A stretch of 64,000 nt of DNA, from positions 682,001 to 746,000 of the forward strand of contig NZ_JAERQZ010000001.1 in NCBI RefSeq assembly GCF_016735515.1, written 5' to 3'. The stretch is from Piscinibacter sp. HJYY11. GTDB taxonomy: Bacteria; Pseudomonadota; Gammaproteobacteria; Burkholderiales; Burkholderiaceae_C. Position 1 is the first letter of the stretch. Every line of letters starts with the position of its first letter. Shown here one piece after another: positions 7,999-18,685 of this stretch. The notes under the pieces were generated by a model. The model saw only the letters and a list, made by a program, of their open reading frames with translations, searched no databases and was not told the DNA's origin. The translations under genes and the position numbers were made by a program.

Positions 7999-9396
7999 AT
8001 GAAGAACAACAACCGGCACCTGAGCGCCCTGGCCCTGGCACTGCTCGCCGCCTTTCCGCTGGGCGCGACGGCACAGTCCATCGACGAGTTGCGGCGCGAG
8101 CAACGGGCGTTGAAGGAGAAGGTCGATGCACTCGAGAAGAAGCTGAAGGACGCCGAAAGCAAGCCGGCGACCGGCGGCATGACCGAGCAGGAGAAGCAGG
8201 ACTTCAACCGCATCGCCATCAAGACCGAAGCGCTGGAAGACAGCCAGGAATCCATGGGCTTCCGCCTGCTGAAGATCAGCGGCCAGATGGACCCGAGCTT
8301 CATCTACAACAAGCTGCAGCGGCGCTCGGGCTTCCAGTTCCTGAACAAGGTGGAAGACGGCGGCTACAACTACGACAACTCCTACTTCGGCATGGCCATC
8401 CTCGACTTCCAGAAGGAGCTGGAAGGCGGCACCAAGTGGCGCTTCACGCTCGCGCCCAACCGGGGCGTGGGGTCGGTGTTCGATGGCAACTCACCGGTCC
8501 ACGAAGCCTCGGTCTCCATTCCGCTGTCCGACCTGCAGACCCGCTTCATCGCCGGGCAGATTCCCGACTGGTCGGGCTACGAGTACCTGCAGCCCACGCT
8601 CAACAAGCTCATCACGCACAACCTGCTGTTCGACTTCACCCTGCCCACTGCCTACACCGGCGCGGGCATGGAGATCGTGCGCGGCAAGTGGATCTACAAG
8701 GGCGTGGTCGCCAACATGAACAAGAGCATGCGCGACCAGCGCGAGCGCTCGCCGGTGTTTGCCTACCGGGTGGACTACTCGCGCGGCGAGTTCCAGGGCT
8801 TCGGCTTCGCGGGCACGCACGGCAAGGCGGCCAACTTCACCGAAAACATCGTCGACGGCCTCGGCGAGCCGATCCCGCAGCGCGACTCGACGGTGCACCT
8901 CTTCGAGTTCGACGCCTATTTCATCCGCGGCGACTGGACGGCCCAGGCCCAGCTCAGCTACGGCATGCAGCGCAAGGCCGCGATCAGCGTCGACCCGGTG
9001 ACGGGCGACCTGCGAGACGCGCGCTGGTGGGGCATCTCCACGCTGGCGGCCCACAAGTTCACGCCGCGCTTCGAGGGCATCCTGCGCATGGACTACCTCA
9101 ACAACCGCAAGAACGGCGGCGGCCTGCTGGGCTACACCGCGTCTGACGACCGCAACGGCATCGGTCCCGGCTGGACCGACGACGGCACCGGCACCTGGAC
9201 GCAGAACGACACGGAGAAAGGCACCAACCGCTTTGCCCTTTCCATGGGCGTGGGCTACCTCTTCAACCTCAACACCACGCTCAAGGCCGAGTACCGTATG
9301 GACCGCGCCACCGAGGCCGTGTTCCTCGACGCCAAGAACGGCGGCTACAAGAAGACCAACCACCTGATCGGCCTTGGCGTGGTGGTGAGTTTCTGA
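7999..9396 (+). CDS. Outer-membrane porin-like protein (DUF3138 type) in polyamine cluster
   Basis: A 465-residue exported protein. A signal peptide (residues 1 to about 26, ending ATAQS) is followed by a coiled coil (about 28-55, rich in E/K heptads) and then a long stretch of alternating amphipathic beta-strands ending in LIGLGVVVSF, with a terminal Phe as in outer-membrane barrels. The layout resembles trimeric porins with a periplasmic coiled coil. I believe this matches the DUF3138 family, which has no firmly known role. It sits between potI and puuC with an AAGGAGAG ribosome-binding site, suggesting it passes polyamines or their conjugates through the outer membrane. That role is an inference. 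Confidence 0.7.
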   Translation: MKNNNRHLSALALALLAAFPLGATAQSIDELRREQRALKEKVDALEKKLKDAESKPATGGMTEQEKQDFNRIAIKTEALEDSQESMGFRLLKISGQMDPSFIYNKLQRRSGFQFLNKVEDGGYNYDNSYFGMAILDFQKELEGGTKWRFTLAPNRGVGSVFDGNSPVHEASVSIPLSDLQTRFIAGQIPDWSGYEYLQPTLNKLITHNLLFDFTLPTAYTGAGMEIVRGKWIYKGVVANMNKSMRDQRERSPVFAYRVDYSRGEFQGFGFAGTHGKAANFTENIVDGLGEPIPQRDSTVHLFEFDAYFIRGDWTAQAQLSYGMQRKAAISVDPVTGDLRDARWWGISTLAAHKFTPRFEGILRMDYLNNRKNGGGLLGYTASDDRNGIGPGWTDDGTGTWTQNDTEKGTNRFALSMGVGYLFNLNTTLKAEYRMDRATEAVFLDAKNGGYKKTNHLIGLGVVVSF

Positions 9397-9412
9397 CCTG
9401 CCTGGAGTGCCG

Positions 9413-10909
9413 ATGAACCGACCGCAACCCGACTGGCATGCCCGCGCCGCGGCCATCTCGTACGACGGTCGGGCCTTCATCGGCGGCCAGCGCGTGCCGT
9501 CGGTGGATGGCGAAACCTTCGGCTGCGTCTCGCCGATCGATGGCCGCACGCTGACGCAGGTCGCCCGCGGCCGGCAGCGCGACGTCGATGCTGCCGTCGC
9601 CAGCGCCCGCCAGGCCTTTGCCGATGGCCGTTGGTCGACACAAGCCCCGGCCGCGCGCAAGCAGCTGCTGGTCCGCTTCGCCGAGAAGATCCACGCCGCC
9701 CGCGAAGAGCTGGCGCTGCTGGAGACGCTCGACATGGGCAAGCCCATCCAGTACAGCCTGTCGGTCGACGTGGCACTCGCGGTGCGCTGCATCGGCTGGT
9801 ACGGCGAGGCCATCGACAAGGTCTACGACGAGGTCGCGCCGACGCCGCACAACGCGCTCGCGCTCATCACGCGCGAGCCCATGGGTGTGATCGGCGCCAT
9901 CGTGCCCTGGAACTACCCGATGATCATGGCCGCCTGGAAGCTCGGGCCGGCGCTGGCGGCGGGGAACTCAGTCGTGCTGAAGCCGAGCGAGAAATCGCCG
10001 CTCACGGCATTGCGACTGGCCGAGCTGGCCATCGAGGCCGGCCTGCCCGAAGGCGTGTTCAACGTCGTGCCCGGCTACGGCCACGAGGCGGGCGAGGCGC
10101 TCGCGCTGCACATGGACGTCGACGCCATCGGCTTCACCGGCTCCACCCGCGTGGGCCGCAAGATGCTCGAGTACGCCGGCCGGAGCAACCTGAAGCGCGT
10201 CTACAACGAGCTCGGCGGCAAGTCGGCCTTCGTCGTGTTCCCCGACTTCGATGACCTCGAGCGCGCCGCCAAGACCGTGGCCGGCAGCATGTTCTTCAAC
10301 CAGGGCGAGTCGTGCAACGCGCCCTCGCGCGTGTTCGTGCACGAGAGCATCGCCGACGACTTCGTGAAGGTCGTCGCCGGCACGGCACCCGCGCACCAAC
10401 CGGCCGACCCGCTCGATGCGAAGACCGAGATGGGCGCCCTCGTCGACGACACGCAGCTCAAGACGGTGCTCGGCTACATCGAGGCCGGCCGCCGCGAAGG
10501 CGCGAAGATCGTCGCCGGCGGCGAGCAGGCCCGCGCCGAGACCGGCGGCTTCTACGTGCAGCCCACCGTGTTCGACGGCGTGGCCAACGGCATGAAGATC
10601 GCCCGTGAAGAAATCTTCGGCCCGGTGCTCTCGGTCATCCGCTTCAAGACCGAGGAAGAAGCCATCGCCATGGCGAACGACTCCAGCTACGGCCTGCAGG
10701 CCAGTGTCTGGAGCAGCAACCTCAACCGCGCACACCGCGTGGCCCGCGCGCTGCGGGCCGGCACCGTGCACGTGAACCAGTACGACGAAGACGACATCAC
10801 CGTTCCCTTCGGCGGCTACAAGCAGAGCGGGAACGGACGCGACAAGTCGCTGCATGCGTTCGACAAGTACACCGAGCTCAAGACCACTTGGATCCGCATC
10901 GACAGTTGA
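9413..10909 (+). CDS. puuC: Gamma-glutamyl-gamma-aminobutyraldehyde dehydrogenase
   Basis: A 498-residue NAD(P)-dependent aldehyde dehydrogenase. The nucleophile is Cys301 in NQGESCNAPSR and the general base is Glu266 in NELGGKSAFV; GSTRVGRKM is the cofactor-binding turn. In the Puu pathway it oxidises gamma-glutamyl-gamma-aminobutyraldehyde (or free 4-aminobutanal) to the acid used by PuuD. The ATG at 9413 follows CTGGAG; an in-frame GTG two codons upstream is less likely. It ends the polyamine cluster, and its stop codon shares a base with the next gene's ATG. Confidence 0.88.
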   Translation: MNRPQPDWHARAAAISYDGRAFIGGQRVPSVDGETFGCVSPIDGRTLTQVARGRQRDVDAAVASARQAFADGRWSTQAPAARKQLLVRFAEKIHAAREELALLETLDMGKPIQYSLSVDVALAVRCIGWYGEAIDKVYDEVAPTPHNALALITREPMGVIGAIVPWNYPMIMAAWKLGPALAAGNSVVLKPSEKSPLTALRLAELAIEAGLPEGVFNVVPGYGHEAGEALALHMDVDAIGFTGSTRVGRKMLEYAGRSNLKRVYNELGGKSAFVVFPDFDDLERAAKTVAGSMFFNQGESCNAPSRVFVHESIADDFVKVVAGTAPAHQPADPLDAKTEMGALVDDTQLKTVLGYIEAGRREGAKIVAGGEQARAETGGFYVQPTVFDGVANGMKIAREEIFGPVLSVIRFKTEEEAIAMANDSSYGLQASVWSSNLNRAHRVARALRAGTVHVNQYDEDDITVPFGGYKQSGNGRDKSLHAFDKYTELKTTWIRIDS

Positions 10910-11859
10910 TGCCGCATCATCGCGGCCTCATGTCGCAACGCCCTCCCGTCTACGCCTACTTCTTCCTCGCCAGCTCGATGGCACTCGTCGGCAGCTACGT
11001 CGCGCTGTCGAAGACGCTGGTGCTGGTCTTCCCCATCTTCCTGCTGGCCTGGCTGCGCTTCGGCATTGCCGCCGTGGCGATGGCCTCGTGGGTCAAGCGC
11101 TCGCCCACCGAGGCACCGCTCAGCCAGCACGACCGCGTGCTGCTCTTCTTCGAGTCGTTCTTCGGCAACTTCCTGTTCTCGATCTGCATGCTCTTCGGCG
11201 TGTCGATGACTTCGGCGCTCGCGGCCGGCGTGATCATGGCGGCCATCCCGGCGATGGTGGCGCTGATGTCGTGGGTGGCATTGCGCGAGCGCATCACCGC
11301 GCAGGTCGCGGCGGGCATCGCCTGTGCGGTGGGCGGCATCGCGCTCGTGTCGCTGGCCAAGCATGAAGGCGCGGCGAGCGGCACCTCGCTGCTCGGCAAC
11401 GTGCTGCTCTTCTGCGCCGTGGCCTGCGAGGCCAGCTACGTGGTCATCGGCAAGAAACTCACGGGCCAGGTCTCGGCCAAGCGCATCAGCGCACTCGTCA
11501 ACCTGTGGGGCCTCGCGCTCGTCACTCCATTCGGCCTGTGGCAGGCGATGCGCTTCGACTTCGGCGCGGTGGGCGGGCCGTCATGGACGCTCCTCGTCTT
11601 CTACTCGCTGGCTGCGAGCATGATCACCGTCTGGCTGTGGATGACCGGCCTCAAGCACGTGCCAGCCTCGTCGGCCGGGGTGTTCACCGTCTTCCTGCCG
11701 GTGAGCACGGCGCTCGTCGGGGTGATCTTCCTCGGTGAGCGTTTCGATGCGCTGCAGGTCGGCGCGTTTGGGCTGGCGCTGCTCGGCGTGGTCCTCGCGA
11801 CCTGGCCGCGCCACTCAGGCCGCGACGGCCGCAGCGCCGCGCCGGTGCGCGAGCTCTGA
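10909..11859 (+). CDS. EamA/DMT-superfamily transporter
   Basis: A 316-residue membrane protein with about ten hydrophobic helices in two EamA repeats (roughly residues 15-145 and 165-300). The first ATG overlaps the puuC stop as TGATG, but an ATG seven codons later (10930) is also plausible; neither has a clear ribosome-binding site. DMT proteins export metabolites or amino acids. Position at the end of the polyamine cluster hints at export of an amine or amino acid, but this is weak. The last 45 nt overlap the convergent dusA gene. Confidence 0.8.
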   Translation: MPHHRGLMSQRPPVYAYFFLASSMALVGSYVALSKTLVLVFPIFLLAWLRFGIAAVAMASWVKRSPTEAPLSQHDRVLLFFESFFGNFLFSICMLFGVSMTSALAAGVIMAAIPAMVALMSWVALRERITAQVAAGIACAVGGIALVSLAKHEGAASGTSLLGNVLLFCAVACEASYVVIGKKLTGQVSAKRISALVNLWGLALVTPFGLWQAMRFDFGAVGGPSWTLLVFYSLAASMITVWLWMTGLKHVPASSAGVFTVFLPVSTALVGVIFLGERFDALQVGAFGLALLGVVLATWPRHSGRDGRSAAPVREL

Positions 11860-12810
11860 CACGCGCTGCGGCGCTTCGCCCTTGAGCCGGTGGTCCGACC
11901 ACACCTGGCGCCACTTGCGCGCGCCGGGCGTGCCGTTCCACAGGCCAAGCATGTGGCGCGAGGCATGCGACCACGGCACGCCGGCGGCCTGCAGCCGGCC
12001 CATGTAGGCCACCATGCGCGACTCGATCTCGGCGCGGTCGAGCGCGGGGTGCTCGTCGCCGAAGTAGCGCGCGTCCCAGTCGGCCATCACCCAGGGGTTG
12101 TGATAGGCCTCGCGGCCGAGCATCACGCCATCGAGGTGCGCGAGTTGCTCGTCGATCTGCTCGCGCGTCGTCACGCCGCCGTTGAGCACGATGGTGAGCT
12201 GCGGAAAGTCGCGCTTGAGCCGATGGACCATCTCGTAGCGCAGCGGCGGGATCTCGCGGTTCTCCTTCGGGCTCAGGCCCTTGAGCCACGCGTTGCGCGC
12301 GTGCACGATGAAGACTTCGCAGCCCGCCTGCGCGATGGTGCCCACGAAGTCGCGCACGAAGTCGTAGCTCTCGTTCTGGTCGATGCCGATGCGGTGCTTG
12401 ACCGTGACCGGCAGGCTTACCGCATCGCGCATGGCCTTCACCGAGTCGGCCACCAGCTGTGGCTCGTTCATCAGGCAGGCGCCGAATGCGCCGCGTTGCA
12501 CACGCTCGCTGGGGCAGCCGCAGTTGAGGTTGACCTCGTCGTAGCCCCACTGCTCGGCGAGCTTCGCGCACCGGGCCAGGTCCTCCGGCTCGCTGCCGCC
12601 CAGTTGCAGCGCGACGGGGTGCTCCTCGTCGTTGAAATCCAGATGGCGCGGCACGTCGCCATGCAGCAGCGCACCGGTGGTGACCATCTCGGTGTACAGC
12701 AGGGTGCGGCGCGTCAGCAGACGGTGGAAGTAGCGGCAATGCCGGTCCGTCCAGTCCATCATCGGCGCGACGGACAAGCGCCAGGGGGAAAAGCTCGATT
12801 GATCAGCCAT
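11815..12810 (-). CDS. dusA: tRNA-dihydrouridine(20/20a) synthase
   Basis: A 331-residue FMN enzyme that reduces U20/U20a in tRNA D loops. The VAPMMDWTDRHCRYF start is diagnostic for DusA. The catalytic cysteine is C99 in NLNCGCPSERVQ, and HARNAWLKGLSPKENR and NGGVTT are conserved FMN/tRNA-binding motifs. The ATG at 12810 was chosen over an in-frame GTG at 12828 because that start lies inside a strong hairpin. It converges with and overlaps the DMT transporter gene by 45 nt. Confidence 0.93.
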   Translation of the reverse strand: MADQSSFSPWRLSVAPMMDWTDRHCRYFHRLLTRRTLLYTEMVTTGALLHGDVPRHLDFNDEEHPVALQLGGSEPEDLARCAKLAEQWGYDEVNLNCGCPSERVQRGAFGACLMNEPQLVADSVKAMRDAVSLPVTVKHRIGIDQNESYDFVRDFVGTIAQAGCEVFIVHARNAWLKGLSPKENREIPPLRYEMVHRLKRDFPQLTIVLNGGVTTREQIDEQLAHLDGVMLGREAYHNPWVMADWDARYFGDEHPALDRAEIESRMVAYMGRLQAAGVPWSHASRHMLGLWNGTPGARKWRQVWSDHRLKGEAPQRVSELAHRRGAAAVAA

Positions 12811-12813
12811 AAA

Positions 12814-12845
12814 GCGCGTGGGCGCCACGGCGGCGCCCCACGCGC
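12814..12845 (-). terminator. GC-rich hairpin between DUF3606 gene and dusA
   Basis: GCGCGTGGGCGCC (12814-12826) pairs with 12832-12845 with a single bulged C and a 5-nt loop. On the - strand it is followed by TTT and then directly by the dusA ATG; on the + strand it is followed by ATTTTC. It may terminate the DUF3606 transcript, or fold in the dusA leader just upstream of its start. Confidence 0.5.
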
Positions 12846-12868
12846 ATTTTCGCAGGGAATGCCGAGCC

Positions 12869-13099
12869 TCAGCCTGGCCGGTCGCCGCTCGCCTTCAAGG
12901 CCTGCTTCGTGCGCTCGGCATTCGTGGTGCTGCGGCTGCCCTTGAGGTGCTCCTCCACGTCGGAGGCGCGGTCGCCCACGGCCTGCACGGCCTCCTTGAT
13001 CTGCGCTTCCGAGGCATCGAGCTTCTTCGCCCATTGCTGCAGGTCGGCGTCACGCTGAACGTCGATGCGTTGGTCGGGGGAGTTGGTGTTGCGATCCAT
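12869..13099 (-). CDS. DUF3606 family small protein
   Basis: A 76-residue hydrophilic protein. The pattern RIDVQRDADLQQWAKKLDAS followed by EAQIKEAVQAVGDRASDVEEHLKG matches the DUF3606 family: a short N-terminal strand, then a helix that resembles a small DNA-binding or ferritin-like helix pair. The function of this family is unknown; members are often found near stress genes. The ATG at 13099 is preceded by AGGAGAG. It is transcribed away from the mscS-like gene, from which it is separated by 90 nt. Confidence 0.8.
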   Translation of the reverse strand: MDRNTNSPDQRIDVQRDADLQQWAKKLDASEAQIKEAVQAVGDRASDVEEHLKGSRSTTNAERTKQALKASGDRPG

Positions 13100-14216
13100 T
13101 TGTCTCTCCTGGAAAGGTGAAGGTGATCACCGTTGCCGGCAAACACCATTCCGCTCCTTGAGCGGCACCCGGTTTGCCCAGGCCGCCACATGAACATCGA
13201 CCTGCTCGGCCCGTGGGGCCAGTTCGCGCTCGTGGTGCTGGCGATCGTCGTGGTGTCGCAGCTGGTCCATCGGCTGATGCTGCCGGTGGTGCGGCGGCTG
13301 GCCGGCTACTCGACGCTCTTTCGCGCCATCATCAGCCGCTGCGACCGGCCCATGCAGTGGCTGGTGCCGCTGATCGCCATCCAGGTGGCGCTGCAAGGCC
13401 TGCCGGAAGACCTGCGCGGCCTGTCGAGCGTGCAGCACCTGACGAGCGTGCTCATCATCTGCGCGACCTCGTGGACGCTGATCGGCGTGTTGCAGGGCCT
13501 GGCCGATGGCGTCATCGCGCTGCACCCGGCCACCGTCAGCGACAACCTCAGCGCGCGGCGCGTGCACACGCAGACACGCGTGCTGTCGCGTATCGCCAGC
13601 ACCGGCGTGCTGATCGCCGGGTTCGCCTTCGTGTTGATGACCTTCCCGCGCGCCCGGCAATTCGGTGCGAGCCTGCTGGCGTCGGCCGGTGTGGCCGGCC
13701 TGGTGGTCGGGCTTGCGGCGCGCTCAGTCTTCAGCAACCTGCTGGCGGGCCTGCACATCGCGCTCGCGCAGCCCATCCGCATCGACGACGCCGTCACCAT
13801 CGAGGGCGAGTTCGGCAACGTGGAGGAGATCACCGCAACCTACGTGGTCGTGAAGATCTGGGACGAGCGGCGGATGATCGTGCCGCTCGGGTGGTTCACC
13901 GACCACCCCTTTCAGAACTGGACGCGCCAGGGCTCCAACCTGCTCGGCAGCGTGCTGCTGTGGGTGGACTACAGCCTTCCGGTGGAGGCCGTACGCGCAG
14001 AGGCCAAGCGACTGTGTGAAGCATCCGCCCTCTGGGACAAGCGGGTGTGCAGCGTTGCCGTCACCGACGCCAACGACCGGGCGATGCAGGTGCGCGTGCT
14101 GGTGAGCGCGTCCAACTCGGGCGCCAACTTCGACCTGCGCTGCGAGCTGCGCGAGAAGCTCATCGCCTTCGTGCAGCGCGAGTTCCCGCAGACGCTGCCC
14201 CGGCTGCGCGCCGAGC

Positions 14217-15617
<1,401 letters not shown>

Positions 15618-15654
15618 AGTCGGGCTCCTTCGGGTGCGTCGACTGTGAACCGTA

Positions 15655-16473
15655 TCAGGTGGAGTGGCGTGCCGGTTGCGGCGATACCGGTGAGCCGGGC
15701 GTGGTCTTGAAGAGCCACTTGCCCGCGCCCTGCGGCTCGAACGGCCGCCACTGCCCCGGCGTCTGCGCCAGGCGGTCGGCCACCACGTAGAGCGCGAGCG
15801 GGTTCATGCCCAGGCCGAAGTGGCTGGCGTGGATGCCGATGTTCTCGGTCAGCGGCGAGGCTTCGTTCAGGCTGCAGCGCCACGAGACCACGCCATCGGT
15901 GCGCGAATAGACCGAGGTCGTGGGCACCGGCGGCGCCTGGCGCACGCGGTCGATCAGCGGGTCGGCCTCGCTCAGCGTGTGGCCGCTGAGGAATTCATAC
16001 AGGCGCCACGCGTTGTTGGCCCGCGGGTGGCCGCTGAAGGGCGTGCCGAGGGTGATGACGCAGCGCGTGTGCTGGGGCACTTCCTTCGCGATCTCGCGGG
16101 CATAGATGCCGCCCAGGCTCCAGCCGACCAGGCTCACCGCTTCGCCATGCTTTTGCGCCAGCATCTCGGCGCGTTCGCGGCAGCGCTGCAGCACGCCTTC
16201 GCGCGGGCCGAGGTTGAAGCCCTGCTCCCATTCGTACGGTGTGTAGCCGCGCGAGCGGAGGAAGGTGCGCAGCGGCAAGGTGGTGATGTCGGGGGCGCTG
16301 AGGCCGGGGAAGACCAGCACGGGGTGCCCGTCGCCGGCCGGCAGGCGGCTGTAGAGCGGCGCGGCGGCAATGCTCGCGGCCAGCTCCCACGGCGCCCGCC
16401 CCTCCATCAGCAACAGCAAGGCACTGGGGGCCTTGGGATCGGTCGGTTGGTCGGCAGGCAAGTCGGAAGGCAT
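15655..16473 (-). CDS. Alpha/beta hydrolase, esterase/lipase-like
   Basis: A 272-residue protein with the nucleophile elbow GWSLGG (Ser119) and an oxyanion segment VLVFPGLSA. SYTDGVV-like residues (SRTDGVVSW) supply a probable acidic residue, and IHASHFGLGMNP a probable catalytic His. No signal peptide is evident from the chosen ATG at 16473, although hydrophobic residues 30-40 are present. Substrate is unknown. It is upstream of fumC on the same strand and divergent from the TonB receptor gene. Confidence 0.75.
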   Translation of the reverse strand: MPSDLPADQPTDPKAPSALLLLMEGRAPWELAASIAAAPLYSRLPAGDGHPVLVFPGLSAPDITTLPLRTFLRSRGYTPYEWEQGFNLGPREGVLQRCRERAEMLAQKHGEAVSLVGWSLGGIYAREIAKEVPQHTRCVITLGTPFSGHPRANNAWRLYEFLSGHTLSEADPLIDRVRQAPPVPTTSVYSRTDGVVSWRCSLNEASPLTENIGIHASHFGLGMNPLALYVVADRLAQTPGQWRPFEPQGAGKWLFKTTPGSPVSPQPARHST

Positions 16474-16673
16474 GGCGTGCAAGAGGCGCAAGCAGCGTGG
16501 GCAACGAACCGATGGTACCCATGACTTATGCACGATCCCTGGGGCATTCGCTCTAGCAGCGGCCCGGGTTTGGCCCCAGGGCGTCAAGTGCGACGAGGGG
16601 CTGCCGATACCGACACATCGTTGTCCCTTTCCAGCGCCCGCTCTTGGGGCCACGCGTTCAGGCGCGCCCACAC
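16474..16673. other. Divergent intergenic region with 9-bp inverted repeat
   Basis: The 200-nt gap between the hydrolase gene and the TonB receptor gene holds CCCTGGGGC at 16537-16545 and its exact complement GCCCCAGGG at 16573-16581, spaced by 27 nt. It could be a leader stem-loop of the receptor mRNA or an operator. I looked for cobalamin and cyclic-di-GMP riboswitch core motifs and saw none. Confidence 0.4.
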
Positions 16674-18680
16674 ATGCAGTCTTCAGGCCCCTCCTTCGCC
16701 GGCAAGCGACAGTTGCTTGCCGCCGCTCTTGCCACGTCCGTTGCCGTTGCCCTTGCGGCCTTCCCGAGCCCCGGCCATGCCGCAGGCAGCGACGAGCCCT
16801 CGCGTCCGCCTTCGGCCAAGGTCGACGCGCTGGCGGCCCTGCCGCTCGACACCCTCCTCGACATGGAGGTCACCGGCGCTTCGCGCTTCGCACAACGGCG
16901 CAGCCAGAGCGCGTCATCCGTCACGGTCATCAGCGCGGCCGAGATCCGCGCCTTCGGCTGGCGCACACTCGCCGACGCGCTCACCTCGGTGAAGGGCCTG
17001 CAGGTCGCCAACGACCACACCTACTCCTACCTGGGCGTGCGGGGTTTCTTCGCGCAGGGCGACTACAACAGCCGTGTGCTGCTGCTGATCGACGGCAACC
17101 GCATCAACGAGAACGTCTATGACATGGCGTTCCTCGGCACCGATTTTCCGCTCGACATCGAGCTGGTCGACCGCATCGAGTTCATCCCCGGCCAGGGCTC
17201 GGCAATCTATGGCGCCAACGCGCTCTTCGCGGTGGTCAACGTGATCACGCGCGAGTCCGGTCGCGACGGGCTGGAGGGCAGCCTTTCCACCGGCACCGGC
17301 CACCACCACATCGTGCGGGTGGGCGGCACGAAGCGCCTGGAGAACGGCGCCTCGATCTTCGCCTCGGCGTCCCGCACCCGTGCCCGCGGCCCCGAGATCT
17401 ACCTGGCCGAGTACGACAACCCGCCTGCCACCGATGGCCGCGCGAACAACACCTACGAGCAGCGCAAGAGCCTCTACCTGCGCGCCGAGCAAGGGCCCTG
17501 GCGCGCCTCGCTCGTGCATGCCGAGCGCTTGAAAGGTGCCGCGACCTACATCGACTTTGCCTTCAACGACCCGCGCAGCTACTACCACGACACCGAGACG
17601 CTGGTCGACCTGGCGTGGGAGCGCGAGCTCGCCGAGAAGACCCGTGCCCAGCTGAGGGGGTTTGCCGGCCGCTACAGCTTCGACGGCGAATACGCCCTCA
17701 GCTCCACGCCGGTGATCAACCGCGAGGAGGCCCTCGGCCAGTGGTGGGGCGTCGACGCCCGGCTGCTGTCGACCCGCTGGAGCGGCCACATGCTCGTGGC
17801 CGGGGTCGAGTTCCAGAAAGCGCCGCGCCAGAACATCAAGAGCTTCGACCTCGATGCGGCGCAGACGACCTACTGGGACGTGCAGACCCGCTCGACCCGG
17901 GTCTCCGTCTACGCCGAAGACCAGGCGAGCCTTTCGGACCGGGTGACGCTCACGCTGGGCGGACGCTACGACCACATGAGCAACGGCCCGAGCGCGTGGA
18001 ACCCCCGCCTCGCGCTCAACTGGAAACCCAACGACCAGCTCGTCGCCAAGTTCATCCACGGCAGTGCCTACCGCCTGCCCAACCGCAGCGACCTCGTCTA
18101 CAGCGACGGCAGCCTGCACAGCGAGAAGGTCAGAGGCAACGAGCTCGCGCTCGAGTGGCAGCCCGGCAACCGGCGCCGCTTCAGCCTATCGTGGTACCAC
18201 AACGCGGCGCGCCACCTGGTGGCCGGCAGCATCGATCCGTCGACGCTGCTTTGGGTCAACCGCAACGTCGGCCGCCTGACCGCTGAAGGCGTGGAGCTGG
18301 AGGCCGAGCAGCGCTTCGCCTCGGGCGCCCTGCTTCGCGCGAACGCGACCTTCCAGCACGCGCACGACACCGGCGAGCTGCCCATCGCGCAATACGCGGC
18401 GCGCCAGATCGGCAACGTGCTGGTCGCCCTGCCACTGGATGAGCGCTGGACGCTCGGCATGGACCTCAACGCCGCGTCGCGCCGCGGCCAGGCAGCAGGC
18501 TACGGCGTCTTCAACCTGACGCTGTCGCAGTCGATCGATGCACGTGGGGCGAGCCTGGCCTTCGGCATCCGCGACGTGTTCGATCGCCGGCCCGACGATC
18601 CGGGCAACGACCCCACCCTGCAGCCGCGCATCGCGCAACTCGGCCGCACCTGGACGGCGCGGCTGGACTTCCGCTTCTGA
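16674..18680 (+). CDS. TonB-dependent outer-membrane receptor
   Basis: A 668-residue outer-membrane protein. It has a signal peptide (about 1-36, ending GHAAGS), a plug domain (about 55-190; SASSVTVISAAEIRAFGWRT, LLLIDGNRINENVYD, IEFIPGQGSAIYGANALFAV) and a 22-strand type barrel ending in TWTARLDFRF. At 668 residues it is at the small end of the family, closer to vitamin B12/colicin-type receptors. The ligand is unknown. It starts an operon: the yfiR-like gene begins 5 nt after the stop, so the receptor may feed a signal to the cyclic-di-GMP enzyme downstream rather than only import nutrients. Confidence 0.88.
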   Translation: MQSSGPSFAGKRQLLAAALATSVAVALAAFPSPGHAAGSDEPSRPPSAKVDALAALPLDTLLDMEVTGASRFAQRRSQSASSVTVISAAEIRAFGWRTLADALTSVKGLQVANDHTYSYLGVRGFFAQGDYNSRVLLLIDGNRINENVYDMAFLGTDFPLDIELVDRIEFIPGQGSAIYGANALFAVVNVITRESGRDGLEGSLSTGTGHHHIVRVGGTKRLENGASIFASASRTRARGPEIYLAEYDNPPATDGRANNTYEQRKSLYLRAEQGPWRASLVHAERLKGAATYIDFAFNDPRSYYHDTETLVDLAWERELAEKTRAQLRGFAGRYSFDGEYALSSTPVINREEALGQWWGVDARLLSTRWSGHMLVAGVEFQKAPRQNIKSFDLDAAQTTYWDVQTRSTRVSVYAEDQASLSDRVTLTLGGRYDHMSNGPSAWNPRLALNWKPNDQLVAKFIHGSAYRLPNRSDLVYSDGSLHSEKVRGNELALEWQPGNRRRFSLSWYHNAARHLVAGSIDPSTLLWVNRNVGRLTAEGVELEAEQRFASGALLRANATFQHAHDTGELPIAQYAARQIGNVLVALPLDERWTLGMDLNAASRRGQAAGYGVFNLTLSQSIDARGASLAFGIRDVFDRRPDDPGNDPTLQPRIAQLGRTWTARLDFRF

Positions 18681-18685
18681 CGAGC

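Noticed and set aside
16537..16581. Riboswitch (cobalamin or cyclic-di-GMP) before the TonB receptor
   Set aside because: The inverted repeat is real, but none of the conserved riboswitch core motifs are seen.
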